Source: an uncultured Anaerolineae bacterium
Lineage (GTDB): Bacteria; Chloroflexota; Anaerolineae; Anaerolineales; Villigracilaceae
Direction: 5' to 3'
Length of the DNA: 64,000 bases
Assembly: GCA_903838415.1 (NCBI GenBank)
Contig: CAILYI010000109.1
Location: 62,001-126,000 of the forward strand
Below, piece after piece: positions 31,721-39,778 of the stretch; positions within the stretch are counted from its first letter, which is position 1, and each line of letters begins with the position of its first letter. The notes beneath the pieces were generated by a model. That model was not told the origin of the DNA. It worked only from the letters and a program-made list of their open reading frames with translations, and searched no databases. The position numbers and the translations under genes are program-made.

Positions 31721-33211
31721 TCAACGCGTCATGGTCGGTTTAATCTTATGCCAATCGGTGACCTGCTGATAAGCATATGCCATCTGAAACAGGCTCGCCT
31801 CGTCAAAATGACGTCCCATCAGCTGCATACCCACCGGCAGACCTTTTCCATCAAAACCCACCGGGAAAGCCAATCCCGGCACACCCGCCAGATTCGCAGT
31901 CAGGGTGAAAACATCTTCCAGATACATTGCCAGCGGATCATCGCCATGCGCGCCAATCGGAAAAGCGGTCGTCGGCGCCACCGGGCAGGCAATCGCATCC
32001 ACTTCGCGGAAAACCTGCTCAAAATCGCGCTTGATCAGCGTACGCACCTTCTGCGCCTGTCCATAATAAGCATCATAGTAGCCCGCCGAAAGCGCATACG
32101 TCCCCAACATCACGCGCCGCGTGGCCTCGTCGCCAAACTTCGCACCGCGTGTTTTGGTAAACACATCCCACATCGTCTCGCCATCCAATCGCGGCCCAAA
32201 ACGGATACCATCATAGCGCGCCAGGTTGGCGGAAGCCTCCGCCGGGGCGATCAAATAATAGACCGGCACGGCATATTCGGTGTGCGGCAGGCTGACTTCC
32301 TTGATTTCCGCGCCCAAATTTTGCAGGATAAGAACCGCCTCGCGGACTTTTTGCTCCACTTCGAGCTGAATCCCTTGAATGAAATATTCCTTGGGCACGC
32401 CGATTTTAACGCCCCGCAGCCCTTGTCCCGTTTCGAAAGAAATTTGCTTCACTGGAATATTCTGCGAAGTGGCGTCCAGCGGATCACGGCCAGCCATTGC
32501 AGAAAACACTGCCGCCACATCCTCGGCTGAACGACCAAACGCACCGCAAGCATCGAGCGACGAGCCATAAGCCACCAGCCCATAACGTGAAACGCGCCCG
32601 TACGTTGGCTTCAAACCCGTCACGCCGCAAAATGACGCCGGTTGTCGGACGCTGCCACCCGTATCCGTGCCCAGCGCCGCCGGGACAAGATTCGCCGCCA
32701 CAGCCGCGGCGCTGCCGCCCGAGGAACCGCCCGGCACCCGCGACAAATCCCAGGGATTATGCGTAACCCCATAAGCCGAATTCTCGGTGGATGAACCCAT
32801 CGCAAACTCGTCCGTATTGGTTTTTCCAACCACAATCATGCCCGCCGCTTGCAGACGATTGACAACCGTCGCCGTGAAGGGCGGGAAATAGCCTTCGAGA
32901 ATCTTTGAACCGCAGGTACAGGGCATGCCCTCCACCGTCAGCACATCCTTCACTGCCAGCGGAATGCCTAACAAGGGCGTGGTGGATTGGGAAATTGGTA
33001 AACCTGTTTTCCGCAGTTCGGACAATTTTTTGTCCGCGGCTTCAGCCTGGGCCAGAGCTTGTTCAGCCGCGATATATAAAAAGGCGTGTAAGTCGCCATT
33101 CAGCGCAGAAATCCGCTCCAGAGTCGCCTCGGTCAACTGGCGGCTGGAGATTTCGCCCTTTTGGAGCAAGCCTTGGGCTTCGATGATGGATAAATCTGTC
33201 AGGGTTGTCAT
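31721..33211 (-). CDS. gatA: Asp-tRNA(Asn)/Glu-tRNA(Gln) amidotransferase subunit A
   Basis: 496 residues. The amidase Ser-cisSer-Lys triad can be placed: Lys88 (AVKDVL), Ser163 (GGSSGG) and Ser187 (GTDTGGSVRQPAS). It releases ammonia from glutamine (or asparagine) and passes it to GatB for amidation of misacylated tRNA. The start is 3 nt after the gatC stop, with no separate Shine-Dalgarno sequence, so it is translated by coupling. gatB is not in this window. Confidence 0.97.
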   Translation of the reverse strand: MTTLTDLSIIEAQGLLQKGEISSRQLTEATLERISALNGDLHAFLYIAAEQALAQAEAADKKLSELRKTGLPISQSTTPLLGIPLAVKDVLTVEGMPCTCGSKILEGYFPPFTATVVNRLQAAGMIVVGKTNTDEFAMGSSTENSAYGVTHNPWDLSRVPGGSSGGSAAAVAANLVPAALGTDTGGSVRQPASFCGVTGLKPTYGRVSRYGLVAYGSSLDACGAFGRSAEDVAAVFSAMAGRDPLDATSQNIPVKQISFETGQGLRGVKIGVPKEYFIQGIQLEVEQKVREAVLILQNLGAEIKEVSLPHTEYAVPVYYLIAPAEASANLARYDGIRFGPRLDGETMWDVFTKTRGAKFGDEATRRVMLGTYALSAGYYDAYYGQAQKVRTLIKRDFEQVFREVDAIACPVAPTTAFPIGAHGDDPLAMYLEDVFTLTANLAGVPGLAFPVGFDGKGLPVGMQLMGRHFDEASLFQMAYAYQQVTDWHKIKPTMTR

Positions 33212-33214
33212 CGT

Positions 33215-33502
33215 TTACTCAAATACTGGCGGAATTTTGAACTGCGCCTGTTCTTTTTCAGCCGCAGTTTTCAGGAGCGCTTCCGGCGTCAGGCCGGGGC
33301 GTGATTCGTCAGCGCGCAAGGGATTTTCGGCGCTGAAAACGCCCGCCATTGGGTGAATGGACGAGGTATCCAGCTTTTGCAGTTGGGCGACATGCTCCAA
33401 AATGGCCGAAAGTTGTTCCCGGTAACGGCTTTTTTCCTCATCCGTCAGTTCAAGCCGGGCGAGTTTGGCTATATGTTCAACTTCTTGTAGGGTGAGTGAC
33501 AT
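33215..33502 (-). CDS. gatC: Asp/Glu-tRNA amidotransferase subunit C
   Basis: 95 residues from ATG 33502. The N-terminus MSLTLQEVEHIAKLARLELT and the region SAILEHVAQLQKLDTSSIHP are typical of GatC, which wraps around GatA and stabilises the GatCAB complex. A longer in-frame extension upstream carries the promoter and is rejected. There is no Shine-Dalgarno sequence; TATAAT ends 6 nt before the ATG, so the mRNA should be leaderless. Confidence 0.93.
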   Translation of the reverse strand: MSLTLQEVEHIAKLARLELTDEEKSRYREQLSAILEHVAQLQKLDTSSIHPMAGVFSAENPLRADESRPGLTPEALLKTAAEKEQAQFKIPPVFE

Positions 33503-33538
33503 GGGAGAATTATATCGTATTGTAATTTGAAGGCTCAA
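33503..33538 (-). promoter_or_regulatory. Leaderless promoter of the gatCA-galE-FAH run
   Basis: -35 TTGAGC (33538-33533), 18-nt spacer, consensus -10 TATAAT (33514-33509), then TCTCCC and the ATG. The predicted start of transcription falls on the A of the ATG. Confidence 0.75.
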
Positions 33539-33552
33539 ACGGACTTGGCTTT

Positions 33553-34461
33553 TCAGTGCGCCCAATTGGCCGCATACCAGCGCAAATACTCTGCAACGTG
33601 CGCCGACCAATATTTTTCATCATGCCAGCCAACGTAGATGTGCAGTTCATGCGGAATATTGTTTTGGGTCAGAAATTGCTCGAAAGGCTTGATAACATCT
33701 GCTTCGCTATCGCTATCGCCCATATCCAGCCAGATGCGCGGCATTTGGCTGGCTGGGATTTTGAGCAGGCGCCCGTTCAGCGACTGCTCGTCAACGTAAA
33801 AAATCGCCGCCGAGTGCCCGCCAATCGCGCCGAACAACTCGGGATGGCGCGTACCCAGGCGAATAGCCCAGGCGCCGCCGCGCGAAAGTCCGCCAACTGC
33901 GCGGTGTGGGGCGTCGGCCAATGTGCGGTAAGTCCGGTCAATCTGCGGAATAAGCAATTGGACGAATACTTGTTCAAAATTGTATTCGTTAGGCTGTTTG
34001 TATGAGTAGTCAAACGGCATGACGATGATGAATGGCGGCACCTCGCCTGCTGCGATCAGCCGGTCCAGGCTGGAAGCGGCGCCGAGACGGATCCACTGGC
34101 TTTCATCGTAATTTTGACCGTGGAGCAGGTACAAGACCGGATAGTGTTTCCCTTTATCGAAAGTGAAACATGGCGGCAGATAGACGTTGTAGGTCATGGG
34201 CTTGTCTAGCAAAGGCGTTTTGATGACGCCTTTTTCGACGCTGCCGCTTGTTTCCGTACAATCTGCCGCAGTGGGAGTTCCTTTCAGGGGCACTGACGCG
34301 GGAGAAATCGGGGAAGGTGTGAAGGTTGGGGTTTTATCGACTGGAATGGCTACCGGTCTATTTGACGGCGAAACCGGCTGCGGGGAGGAACATCCCAGCA
34401 GAAACAGGCCGAGGAAGAGAATAAGGCGCGTGGTACGATGAAAAATCCAGGTTGGGGTCAA
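33553..34461 (-). CDS. Lipoprotein esterase, alpha/beta hydrolase (esterase D / enterochelin-esterase-like)
   Basis: 302 residues. The signal peptide ends in LFLLGC (lipobox), followed by a Ser/Pro/Thr-rich linker to about residue 65. The hydrolase domain has YPVLYLLHGQNYDESQW, the nucleophile elbow GGLSRGGAWAIRLG, a likely acid in LDMGDSDSEAD and the histidine in GWHDEKYWSAH. It would cleave esters outside the cell; substrate unknown. The start is probably the TTG at 34461, since no ATG lies before the signal peptide, and no good ribosome-binding site is seen. It is divergent from tRNA-Pro. Confidence 0.82.
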   Translation of the reverse strand: MTPTWIFHRTTRLILFLGLFLLGCSSPQPVSPSNRPVAIPVDKTPTFTPSPISPASVPLKGTPTAADCTETSGSVEKGVIKTPLLDKPMTYNVYLPPCFTFDKGKHYPVLYLLHGQNYDESQWIRLGAASSLDRLIAAGEVPPFIIVMPFDYSYKQPNEYNFEQVFVQLLIPQIDRTYRTLADAPHRAVGGLSRGGAWAIRLGTRHPELFGAIGGHSAAIFYVDEQSLNGRLLKIPASQMPRIWLDMGDSDSEADVIKPFEQFLTQNNIPHELHIYVGWHDEKYWSAHVAEYLRWYAANWAH

Positions 34462-34478
34462 AATTAACCTATATCCAT

Positions 34479-34507
34479 TTGACGTGTTGAACGGTTGGCA
34501 TTATACT
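34479..34507 (+). promoter_or_regulatory. Promoter of tRNA-Pro
   Basis: TTGACG (34479-34484), 17-nt spacer, TATACT (34502-34507); transcription would begin about 11 nt before the tRNA 5' end. Confidence 0.8.
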
Positions 34508-34524
34508 CTTTCTCCTGTGAAGTT

Positions 34525-34597
34525 CGGGGTGTAGCGCAGTTGGCAGCGCACCGCGTTTGGGACGCGGGGGCCGGCGGTTCAAGTCCGCCCACCCCGA
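34525..34597 (+). tRNA. tRNA-Pro, anticodon UGG
   Basis: Acceptor arms CGGGGTG and CACCCCG pair over 7 bp. The D arm is GCGCAGTTGGCAGCGC, the anticodon stem CCGCG/CGCGG holds the loop TTTGGGA (anticodon TGG), and the T arm GGCGG-TTCAAGT-CCGCC is normal. The discriminator is A at 34597. CCA is not encoded (CAC follows), so it must be added after transcription. The T-arm half and acceptor 3' end recur downstream in a tandem repeat. Confidence 0.96.
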
Positions 34598-34797
34598 CAC
34601 AACAAAAAGCCGTCGACCAAAACTGGTCGGCGGTTTCCCCTTTAAAGGGACTTCGCAGGTCCGCCCACCCCGACACAACAAAAAGCCGTCGACCAAAACT
34701 GGTCGGCGGTTTCCCCTTTAAAGGGACTTCGCAGGTCCGCCCAACCCGACACAACTAAAGCCGTCGACCAATACTGGTCGGCGGTTTCCCCTTTAAA
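34583..34797 (+). repeat. 76-bp tandem repeat of the tRNA-Pro 3' end plus terminator, nearly three copies
   Basis: GTCCGCCC begins at 34583 (inside the tRNA), 34659 and 34735, an exact period of 76. Each copy holds the 3' tRNA end (GTCCGCCCACCCCGACA), then a terminator hairpin CCGTCGACCA / TGGTCGGCGG at 34610-34633, 34686-34709 and 34761-34784, then TTTCCCC and (in copies 1 and 2) the palindrome CCCTTTAAAGGG. Copies 1 and 2 are identical in this span; copy 3 has several changes and ends at 34797. Confidence 0.93.
34610..34643 (+). terminator. Terminator hairpin of tRNA-Pro (first copy)
   Basis: 10-bp stem CCGTCGACCA-AAAC-TGGTCGGCGG followed by TTTCCCCTTT. The T-run is interrupted by Cs, so termination may be partial; the two further copies downstream would add backup. 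Confidence 0.6.
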
Positions 34798-34886
34798 TAT
34801 GTCCGCACCCTGACCAACCCTCCAGTAAACTCATAAATGGCGAAATGGCAGTAAAATTAGGATAGAAATCTTCACGGAGGTAAGGA

Positions 34887-35183
34887 ATGGCAAACAAGAA
34901 GTTTGATGGTCTGATTGAAGCGGTGCGGTATGCGCCGGATGGCAAGATTGAGTTGGTGCGCGCTTACGAACGGCGTGGAGCCACCTTTTCGGACCATATC
35001 TTGATTAGCCGGGTTGACCTTGTCGCTCGCCTGATGAAAGGCGAAAAATTCGTCACCGGGCTGCGCAAGGAATTTTTGGGAAGCACGTTTGAATCTGCCA
35101 AAATCGTGCGGATGAACGGCGACGTGATTTCCACCGGCAGCGAGAGCAGCCGCGATCTGCTCGAAGAAGTGCCAATTCTATAA
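34887..35183 (+). CDS. Small soluble protein of unknown function
   Basis: 98 residues with no signal peptide or membrane segment; a beta-rich N-terminal half (FDGLIEAVRYAPDGKIELVRAYERR) and a C-terminal half with GSTFESAKIVRMNGDVISTG. I do not recognise a family. GGAGG lies 7-8 nt before the ATG. The NERD-like gene begins 18 nt after its stop, so the pair is probably one operon with the GT2 and rnhB genes. Confidence 0.75.
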   Translation: MANKKFDGLIEAVRYAPDGKIELVRAYERRGATFSDHILISRVDLVARLMKGEKFVTGLRKEFLGSTFESAKIVRMNGDVISTGSESSRDLLEEVPIL

Positions 35184-35201
35184 AGCGTTCGGAGGCAAAT
35201 C

Positions 35202-36404
35202 ATGAAAATCGTTGACAGGACGCCCTTCCGCACTGATACCGGCGAGATCGACGTTATGGGTCGCGTACAGGGCACACTCAAGTACGGGCTCTCCTGGTTT
35301 GCGCGCGTACAAGCCCAGGATAAAGTGATTGCAATACTGGATAAAGTGTTGGGCGCCGGTTTTATCATGTTGCGCAACATCACCCTGCCAGACACCGAAA
35401 TTGACCTGCCGCTGGTGCTGATTGGCCCGCCCGGAATTTACCTGATCAACGTAACGCATGAGCGCGGCGTTTACCGCGCCAAAGACGAAGAGTGGGGCAC
35501 GATCGTCGGGGAAAAATTCGTTCCGGCCTCGATCAACCAGGTTCAGCGCACGTTGAAGCTGGGACGTGTGCTCCAAATCTATTTGGATCGCGCTGGCTAC
35601 AAAAATATGCTGGTGGTGGATCCCATCCTGATGTCTGCGGAACCGGGCATGCACATTGAATCCACGCGCCCGGCGGTGCGAGTTGTGATGAGCGATGCGC
35701 TGGAGCGTTTTGGCATATCGATCAGTCAGGCCCGCCCCGCGCTGGAAGCGAAGCAGCTTTCGGGCATCACGCATACGATTTTGGAAGGTCCCAAAGAAAA
35801 GGCCCCAGCAGCCGCTCCGGCAGCCCCGTCCAGCCCGGCCACTCCATCCAGCAGCGACAGGGAAGCCAGCGCCGAATCCTACTCGTCGGCGCCGCAACAA
35901 GATTCCGTTTCGAGTCTTTCGGCGGAAGACTTTGGTTTTTCATTCGACGAAAAGCCACAGACTCGTCAACAAGCGGTCAGCCCGAGAGCGCAGGCACCAT
36001 CACAACCGGCGGCCCGTCCAAGCAACACGCCCTCCAGCCCGCCACGGCCCCCGAGCACCAGCCAAGAAATCCCCGACTTTCAAAGTTTCGGCTTTCAAGA
36101 GAGCGGATTTCAGGATACAGATTTCCATTTCCAGGACCTGGAAACCCAGGATTTCGAATCGCCCGAGGTGGAATCTTTAATTCCCGAGCCTTCACAGGCT
36201 CTCGCGCATTCGCAGCCTTTCGAGACGGAGCACTCCGTCAGCAGCCCCAGTGCCGAAAACAAACCCAAAGCCGCCCCGGTCAAGAAAAAAGGACTGTTTG
36301 GGTTAACCAATGCGCAATTAATCATCCTGGTCGTCATCCTGCTCTGCTGGCTATGCTCTATGGCCTTATTTGGCGGATACATCTACTATTCCCTCAATGT
36401 CTAA
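35202..36404 (+). CDS. NERD-like domain protein with disordered linker and C-terminal membrane anchor
   Basis: 400 residues. Residues about 45-140 resemble a NERD (nuclease-related) domain: FIMLRNITLPDTEIDLPLVL, then GPPGIYLINVTHERGVY, where the acidic and Lys/Arg positions of active nucleases are not clearly kept. A Pro/Ser/Gln-rich linker runs from about 197 to 360 and contains repeated Phe-Gln/Asp units (FQSFGFQ, FQDTDFHFQD). One hydrophobic segment at the C-terminus (about 373-395) makes it tail-anchored with the bulk in the cytoplasm. Function unknown. Confidence 0.7.
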   Translation: MKIVDRTPFRTDTGEIDVMGRVQGTLKYGLSWFARVQAQDKVIAILDKVLGAGFIMLRNITLPDTEIDLPLVLIGPPGIYLINVTHERGVYRAKDEEWGTIVGEKFVPASINQVQRTLKLGRVLQIYLDRAGYKNMLVVDPILMSAEPGMHIESTRPAVRVVMSDALERFGISISQARPALEAKQLSGITHTILEGPKEKAPAAAPAAPSSPATPSSSDREASAESYSSAPQQDSVSSLSAEDFGFSFDEKPQTRQQAVSPRAQAPSQPAARPSNTPSSPPRPPSTSQEIPDFQSFGFQESGFQDTDFHFQDLETQDFESPEVESLIPEPSQALAHSQPFETEHSVSSPSAENKPKAAPVKKKGLFGLTNAQLIILVVILLCWLCSMALFGGYIYYSLNV

Positions 36405-37116
36405 ACCCTTTCTCAGTATCATCATCCCAGCGCACAATGAAGAGCGCCGCCTGCCCCAAACCCTGGAGCAGGTGGTTCGTTTTGTTGCCAGCCAATCATT
36501 TGAATCCGAAATACTGGTGATTGAAAATGCCAGCACTGACCGCACGCTGGCCGTCGGGAACGAGTACGCCAGCCGCCATCCACAGGTACGCGTACTGCAT
36601 GAAGAACAGCCCGGCAAAGGCCGCGCCGTTCAAAAAGGCATGCTGGCCGCCAAAGGCGCCTACCGCTTCTTTGCGGACGCCGATTTTTCCATGCCGCCCG
36701 CCGAAATTGTGCACTTCATCCCACCCGAAATTGATGTGCCGATCGCGATCGCTTCCCGCGAAGCGCCCGGCGCGGTGCGTTACGACGAACCTTTCTACCG
36801 GCACATCACCGGGCGCGTCTTCAACGCCTCCATTCGCACAATCGTGCTGCCCGGCTTGCACGACACACAGTGCGGCTTCAAAATGTTCCGCGCGGATGCC
36901 GCTGAACACCTGTTCCGCCGCCAAACGCTGATGGGCTGGTCCTTCGACGTGGAATTGCTCTACATCGCCAGCCTGCGAGGCTACCCCATTCTCGAAATCC
37001 CCATTCCCTGGTACTTCAACCCCGAAAGCAAGGTTAACGTCTTCCGCGATTCATGGCGCATGTTTATCGACCTGCTCACAATCCGTCGCAATGGATCCAG
37101 GAAACTGTATGATTAA
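36397..37116 (+). CDS. GT2 glycosyltransferase, dolichyl/polyprenyl-phosphate sugar synthase-like
   Basis: 239 residues from ATG 36397, overlapping the previous stop by 8 nt. GT-A fold: LSIIIPAHNEERRLPQTLEQ at the start, the DxD-type motif FFADADFSMPP, and GLHDTQCGFKMFRADAAEHLF, as in DPG/DPM synthases (ALG5-like), which put glucose or mannose on a polyprenyl phosphate. No membrane segments, unlike ALG5. The product could serve the GT39-type enzymes at the left end of the window. The rnhB gene overlaps its end by 8 nt. Confidence 0.87.
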   Translation: MSKPFLSIIIPAHNEERRLPQTLEQVVRFVASQSFESEILVIENASTDRTLAVGNEYASRHPQVRVLHEEQPGKGRAVQKGMLAAKGAYRFFADADFSMPPAEIVHFIPPEIDVPIAIASREAPGAVRYDEPFYRHITGRVFNASIRTIVLPGLHDTQCGFKMFRADAAEHLFRRQTLMGWSFDVELLYIASLRGYPILEIPIPWYFNPESKVNVFRDSWRMFIDLLTIRRNGSRKLYD

Positions 37117-37720
37117 GACGCCCGGCCTGCATCTTGAGCAGGCCTTGTGGCAAAAAGGCATTCAAAGGATTGGGGGAATAGACGAAGCCGGTCGCGGAGC
37201 CTGGGCTGGTCCCGTTATGGCGGGCGCAGTCATCCTGCCCAACGACTCACGGATTGGACTCACCCTGGCCGGAGTGCGCGATTCCAAACAGATGACTCCC
37301 CGTCAGCGTGAAAAATGGGCGTTGGAGATTAAATCCGTTGCCCTGGCCTGGTCGGTCGGGATGGCTTCCGCCGCTGAAATTGACGAAATCGGCATCCTAC
37401 CGGCCAACCACCTGGCGATGACGCGCGCCATCACAGGGCTGACGCTGACCCCTGAATATCACTTGTTCGACTTCATCCATTGGAAAACCTGCCCCTATCC
37501 CGGCGAAAAACTCGTCAAAGGCGAGACTCAATCCCTGAGCATCGCGGCGGCTTCCGTGCTCGCCAAAACCGCCCGTGACGAGCTGATGAGAACGCTGGAG
37601 GATCAGTATCCCGGCTACGGGTTCGCGCGTCATAAAGGCTACGGAACCGCCATCCATCGCGCCGCCATTATCAGCCTCGGTTTATCCCCCGTTCATCGCA
37701 AATCCTTCAAAATCCCATAA
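37109..37720 (+). CDS. rnhB: Ribonuclease HII
   Basis: 203 residues from ATG 37109, overlapping the GT2 stop by 8 nt. Catalytic motif GGIDEAGRGAWAGP (Asp25, Glu26), conserved RDSKQM, a third acidic site in LFDFIHWK (the usual DG here is DF) and the fourth in AKTARDELM. It removes RNA from RNA-DNA hybrids, including single ribonucleotides. It converges with panC, with 21 nt between the stops. Confidence 0.93.
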   Translation: MIKTPGLHLEQALWQKGIQRIGGIDEAGRGAWAGPVMAGAVILPNDSRIGLTLAGVRDSKQMTPRQREKWALEIKSVALAWSVGMASAAEIDEIGILPANHLAMTRAITGLTLTPEYHLFDFIHWKTCPYPGEKLVKGETQSLSIAAASVLAKTARDELMRTLEDQYPGYGFARHKGYGTAIHRAAIISLGLSPVHRKSFKIP

Positions 37721-37741
37721 AAATTCCCAGTCCGGCCTCAA

Positions 37742-38587
37742 TCAAGCCAGGATCAAGTTGTCGATCAGGCGCGTCTTCCCCACAAAAACCACAAGTGAAA
37801 GCAACGCTTTCCCACTTACAGTTTCCAACTCTGTCAGCGCGTCGTAATCGGCGCAGGAGACGTATTGCAGTTGGGCGAGCGGTTCTGAAGCGATCACGTC
37901 TTTGACAATTTGACGCAGCTGTTCTGCATCCTTTTCGCCGCCATCGAAGGCTTTTTTCGCGGCTGAAAGCGCGCGGTACAACACCGTCGCCGCCTGGCGC
38001 TGCTCGAGGCTGAGATAACTGTTGCGACTGGACATGGCCAACCCGTCAGCTTCGCGCAGGGTGGGGCAAATCACAATCTCAAGCGGGTAGCTCAAATCGC
38101 GCGTCATCTGGCGGATGACGGCGGCCTGCTGGGCATCTTTCTGGCCGAAATACGCTTTATCGGGCCGAGTGGCGTTGAACAGCTTGGCAACAATCGTTGT
38201 CACGCCGCGAAAATGACCGGGGCGCATGGCGCCTTCCAGCGGTTTCGTCAGGGTTTCGACATCCACCCAGGTCTGATAGCCAGCCGGGTACATCACTTCG
38301 GGCGTTGGGAGCCAGACCAAATCCACACCAGCCGCTTCCAGCAGGTGCAGATCGCGCTCAAGGTTGCGCGGATATTTGGATAAATCCTCGCTCGGTCCAA
38401 ACTGGGTGGGATTGACAAATATCGTGGCGATGACGCTCTGACATTCGCTTTTGGCCTGCTCAACGAGCGAGATGTGCCCGTCATGCAAATAGCCCATCGT
38501 CGGGACCAGCCCAAGCGGACCATCGAGCAAGCGGCGGGCATGAAACAGTTCTTCCAGGGTGGTGACGATCATCATGGATTCGGTCAT
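37742..38587 (-). CDS. panC: Pantothenate synthetase
   Basis: 281 residues. ATP/pantoate motifs are LVPTMGYLHDGHISLVEQA, FVNPTQFGPSEDLSKYPR, GHFRGVTTIVAKLFN, YFGQKDAQQ and MSSRNSYL, all in the family order. It joins pantoate and beta-alanine with ATP to give pantothenate, the precursor of coenzyme A. AGGA lies 7 nt before the ATG. It follows the phosphodiesterase gene by 39 nt; panB and panD are not in this window. Confidence 0.97.
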   Translation of the reverse strand: MTESMMIVTTLEELFHARRLLDGPLGLVPTMGYLHDGHISLVEQAKSECQSVIATIFVNPTQFGPSEDLSKYPRNLERDLHLLEAAGVDLVWLPTPEVMYPAGYQTWVDVETLTKPLEGAMRPGHFRGVTTIVAKLFNATRPDKAYFGQKDAQQAAVIRQMTRDLSYPLEIVICPTLREADGLAMSSRNSYLSLEQRQAATVLYRALSAAKKAFDGGEKDAEQLRQIVKDVIASEPLAQLQYVSCADYDALTELETVSGKALLSLVVFVGKTRLIDNLILA

Positions 38588-38626
38588 AGGTTTTCCTGCT
38601 TTTGGGCAAAGCGCAGAGATTTTTTA

Positions 38627-39682
38627 TTACTCACAAAATGGAACGAGCCGGGGCTGGATAGGCTGCGCAAAAGCTTCAAAAACGGGCCAGCCATCCCATT
38701 CGGCAGGCCGGGGCAGGCCAAGCGCCCAGGCCGCGGTGGCGGCGGTATCGGTGGTCTGGATGGGCGTGGTCAGCGGACCAGGGCGCACACCCGGCCCGGA
38801 AACAATCCAGGGAATGGTCATATCTTCGGGCATGCGCGAGCCGTGTGCCTGTTCGTGGCCGCCGTGATCGGCGGTGATGATGACGAGAGTATCCTCGCGC
38901 AGACCGTGGTCGTCAAGGTCTTTGAGCAGCGTCCCGATGGCTTCATCGGCGCGTTGAACGACGCTGATATATTGCGGCGACATCCAGCCGTAGACGTGGC
39001 CCATGGCATCGGGCGTGGCAAAGTGGACAAACAGGACGCCAAAATCCACCGGGAATTCTTCGGTGAGACGTTGGGCGATGACCACATCCCGGTCGTTGAT
39101 GTAGCGGAAGACATCGGTGCTGGCGGGTTCAGTGATTTGACGGAGTTTTTCCTTGCCAACGAACATGACCGTTTTCAACCCGGCGGCGTGCGCCAGGTCA
39201 AATAAATCTTGGCCCTGAGCGTAGCCCCTTTCGGGCAGATAGTCATTCCAATCCACGCCATGTTTGGCGGGACAAAGACCCGTCAGCATGGAAGCGTGCG
39301 AGGGCAGCGTGGCGCTGGGAAAAGTCGTCTGGGCGGTGAGACTGTAGGCGCTAATCTGCATCAGGGCCAGCAAATTCGGCATGGGAGCGACGGCGATGGC
39401 ATCCGGGCGCAAGCCGTCCAGACTGATGATGAGTATGCGATGGATGGCGGGACGAGGGGTAGGCGTCTCCGTTGGCGTTTCGCTGGGGAGCGGGGTAAAA
39501 GTGGCAGTCGGCGGAACAAGCGTGACGGTGGAAGTGGCCGGTTGAAATGGGGTGATGCTGGGTGGAGCGAGAGTCACCGTCGGGGTGGCGACGGCCGGGG
39601 GAACGGCGGGCAGGCAAGCGGTGAGAAACAGCGCGGCAATCGTCAGCAAGCTGAAAAATCGAAAGCGGGGAGAAATATTCAT
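38627..39682 (-). CDS. Lipoprotein phosphodiesterase / nucleotide pyrophosphatase (alkaline-phosphatase superfamily)
   Basis: 351 residues. Lipobox FLTAC then a Pro/Thr-rich linker to about residue 80. The catalytic domain starts ILIISLDGLRPDAI (metal Asp), has the nucleophile threonine in TTFPSATLPSHASMLTG, metal ligands in FVHFATPDAMGHVYG and ITADHGGHEQAHG. This is the type I phosphodiesterase/NPP layout, exported and anchored to the membrane; it cuts phosphodiester bonds of nucleotides or lipids. Start ATG 39682 has no clear Shine-Dalgarno sequence; a TAGAAT box lies about 20 nt upstream. Divergent from ssb. Confidence 0.87.
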   Translation of the reverse strand: MNISPRFRFFSLLTIAALFLTACLPAVPPAVATPTVTLAPPSITPFQPATSTVTLVPPTATFTPLPSETPTETPTPRPAIHRILIISLDGLRPDAIAVAPMPNLLALMQISAYSLTAQTTFPSATLPSHASMLTGLCPAKHGVDWNDYLPERGYAQGQDLFDLAHAAGLKTVMFVGKEKLRQITEPASTDVFRYINDRDVVIAQRLTEEFPVDFGVLFVHFATPDAMGHVYGWMSPQYISVVQRADEAIGTLLKDLDDHGLREDTLVIITADHGGHEQAHGSRMPEDMTIPWIVSGPGVRPGPLTTPIQTTDTAATAAWALGLPRPAEWDGWPVFEAFAQPIQPRLVPFCE

Positions 39683-39719
39683 AAGGGGCGTTTAGTCCAA
39701 TTCTATTTTAAAAAAGTGG

Positions 39720-39747
39720 TTGAAAATCGCCTGATTGGCAGTAAACT
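39720..39747 (+). promoter_or_regulatory. Promoter of ssb
   Basis: TTGAAA (39720-39725), 16-nt spacer, TAAACT (39742-39747), with an AGGAGGG ribosome-binding site just before the ATG at 39779. Confidence 0.65.
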
Positions 39748-39778
39748 AAGTGTAACCATTTTTCAACCAGGAGGGAAC

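Noticed and set aside
34464-34754. Minus-strand open frame of about 96 residues overlapping tRNA-Pro, with GWADLNRRPPRP
   Set aside because: It is the antisense of a tRNA and of the 76-bp repeats; frames of this type are a known source of false protein calls.
34525-34797. Integrated mobile element at tRNA-Pro
   Set aside because: No integrase, no cargo, and the repeat is a strict 76-bp tandem; slippage or unequal exchange is simpler.
39209-39778. N-terminal extension of ssb by 190 codons
   Set aside because: Low-complexity Gly/Arg-rich, antisense to the phosphodiesterase gene, and a strong AGGAGGG lies right before ATG 39779.
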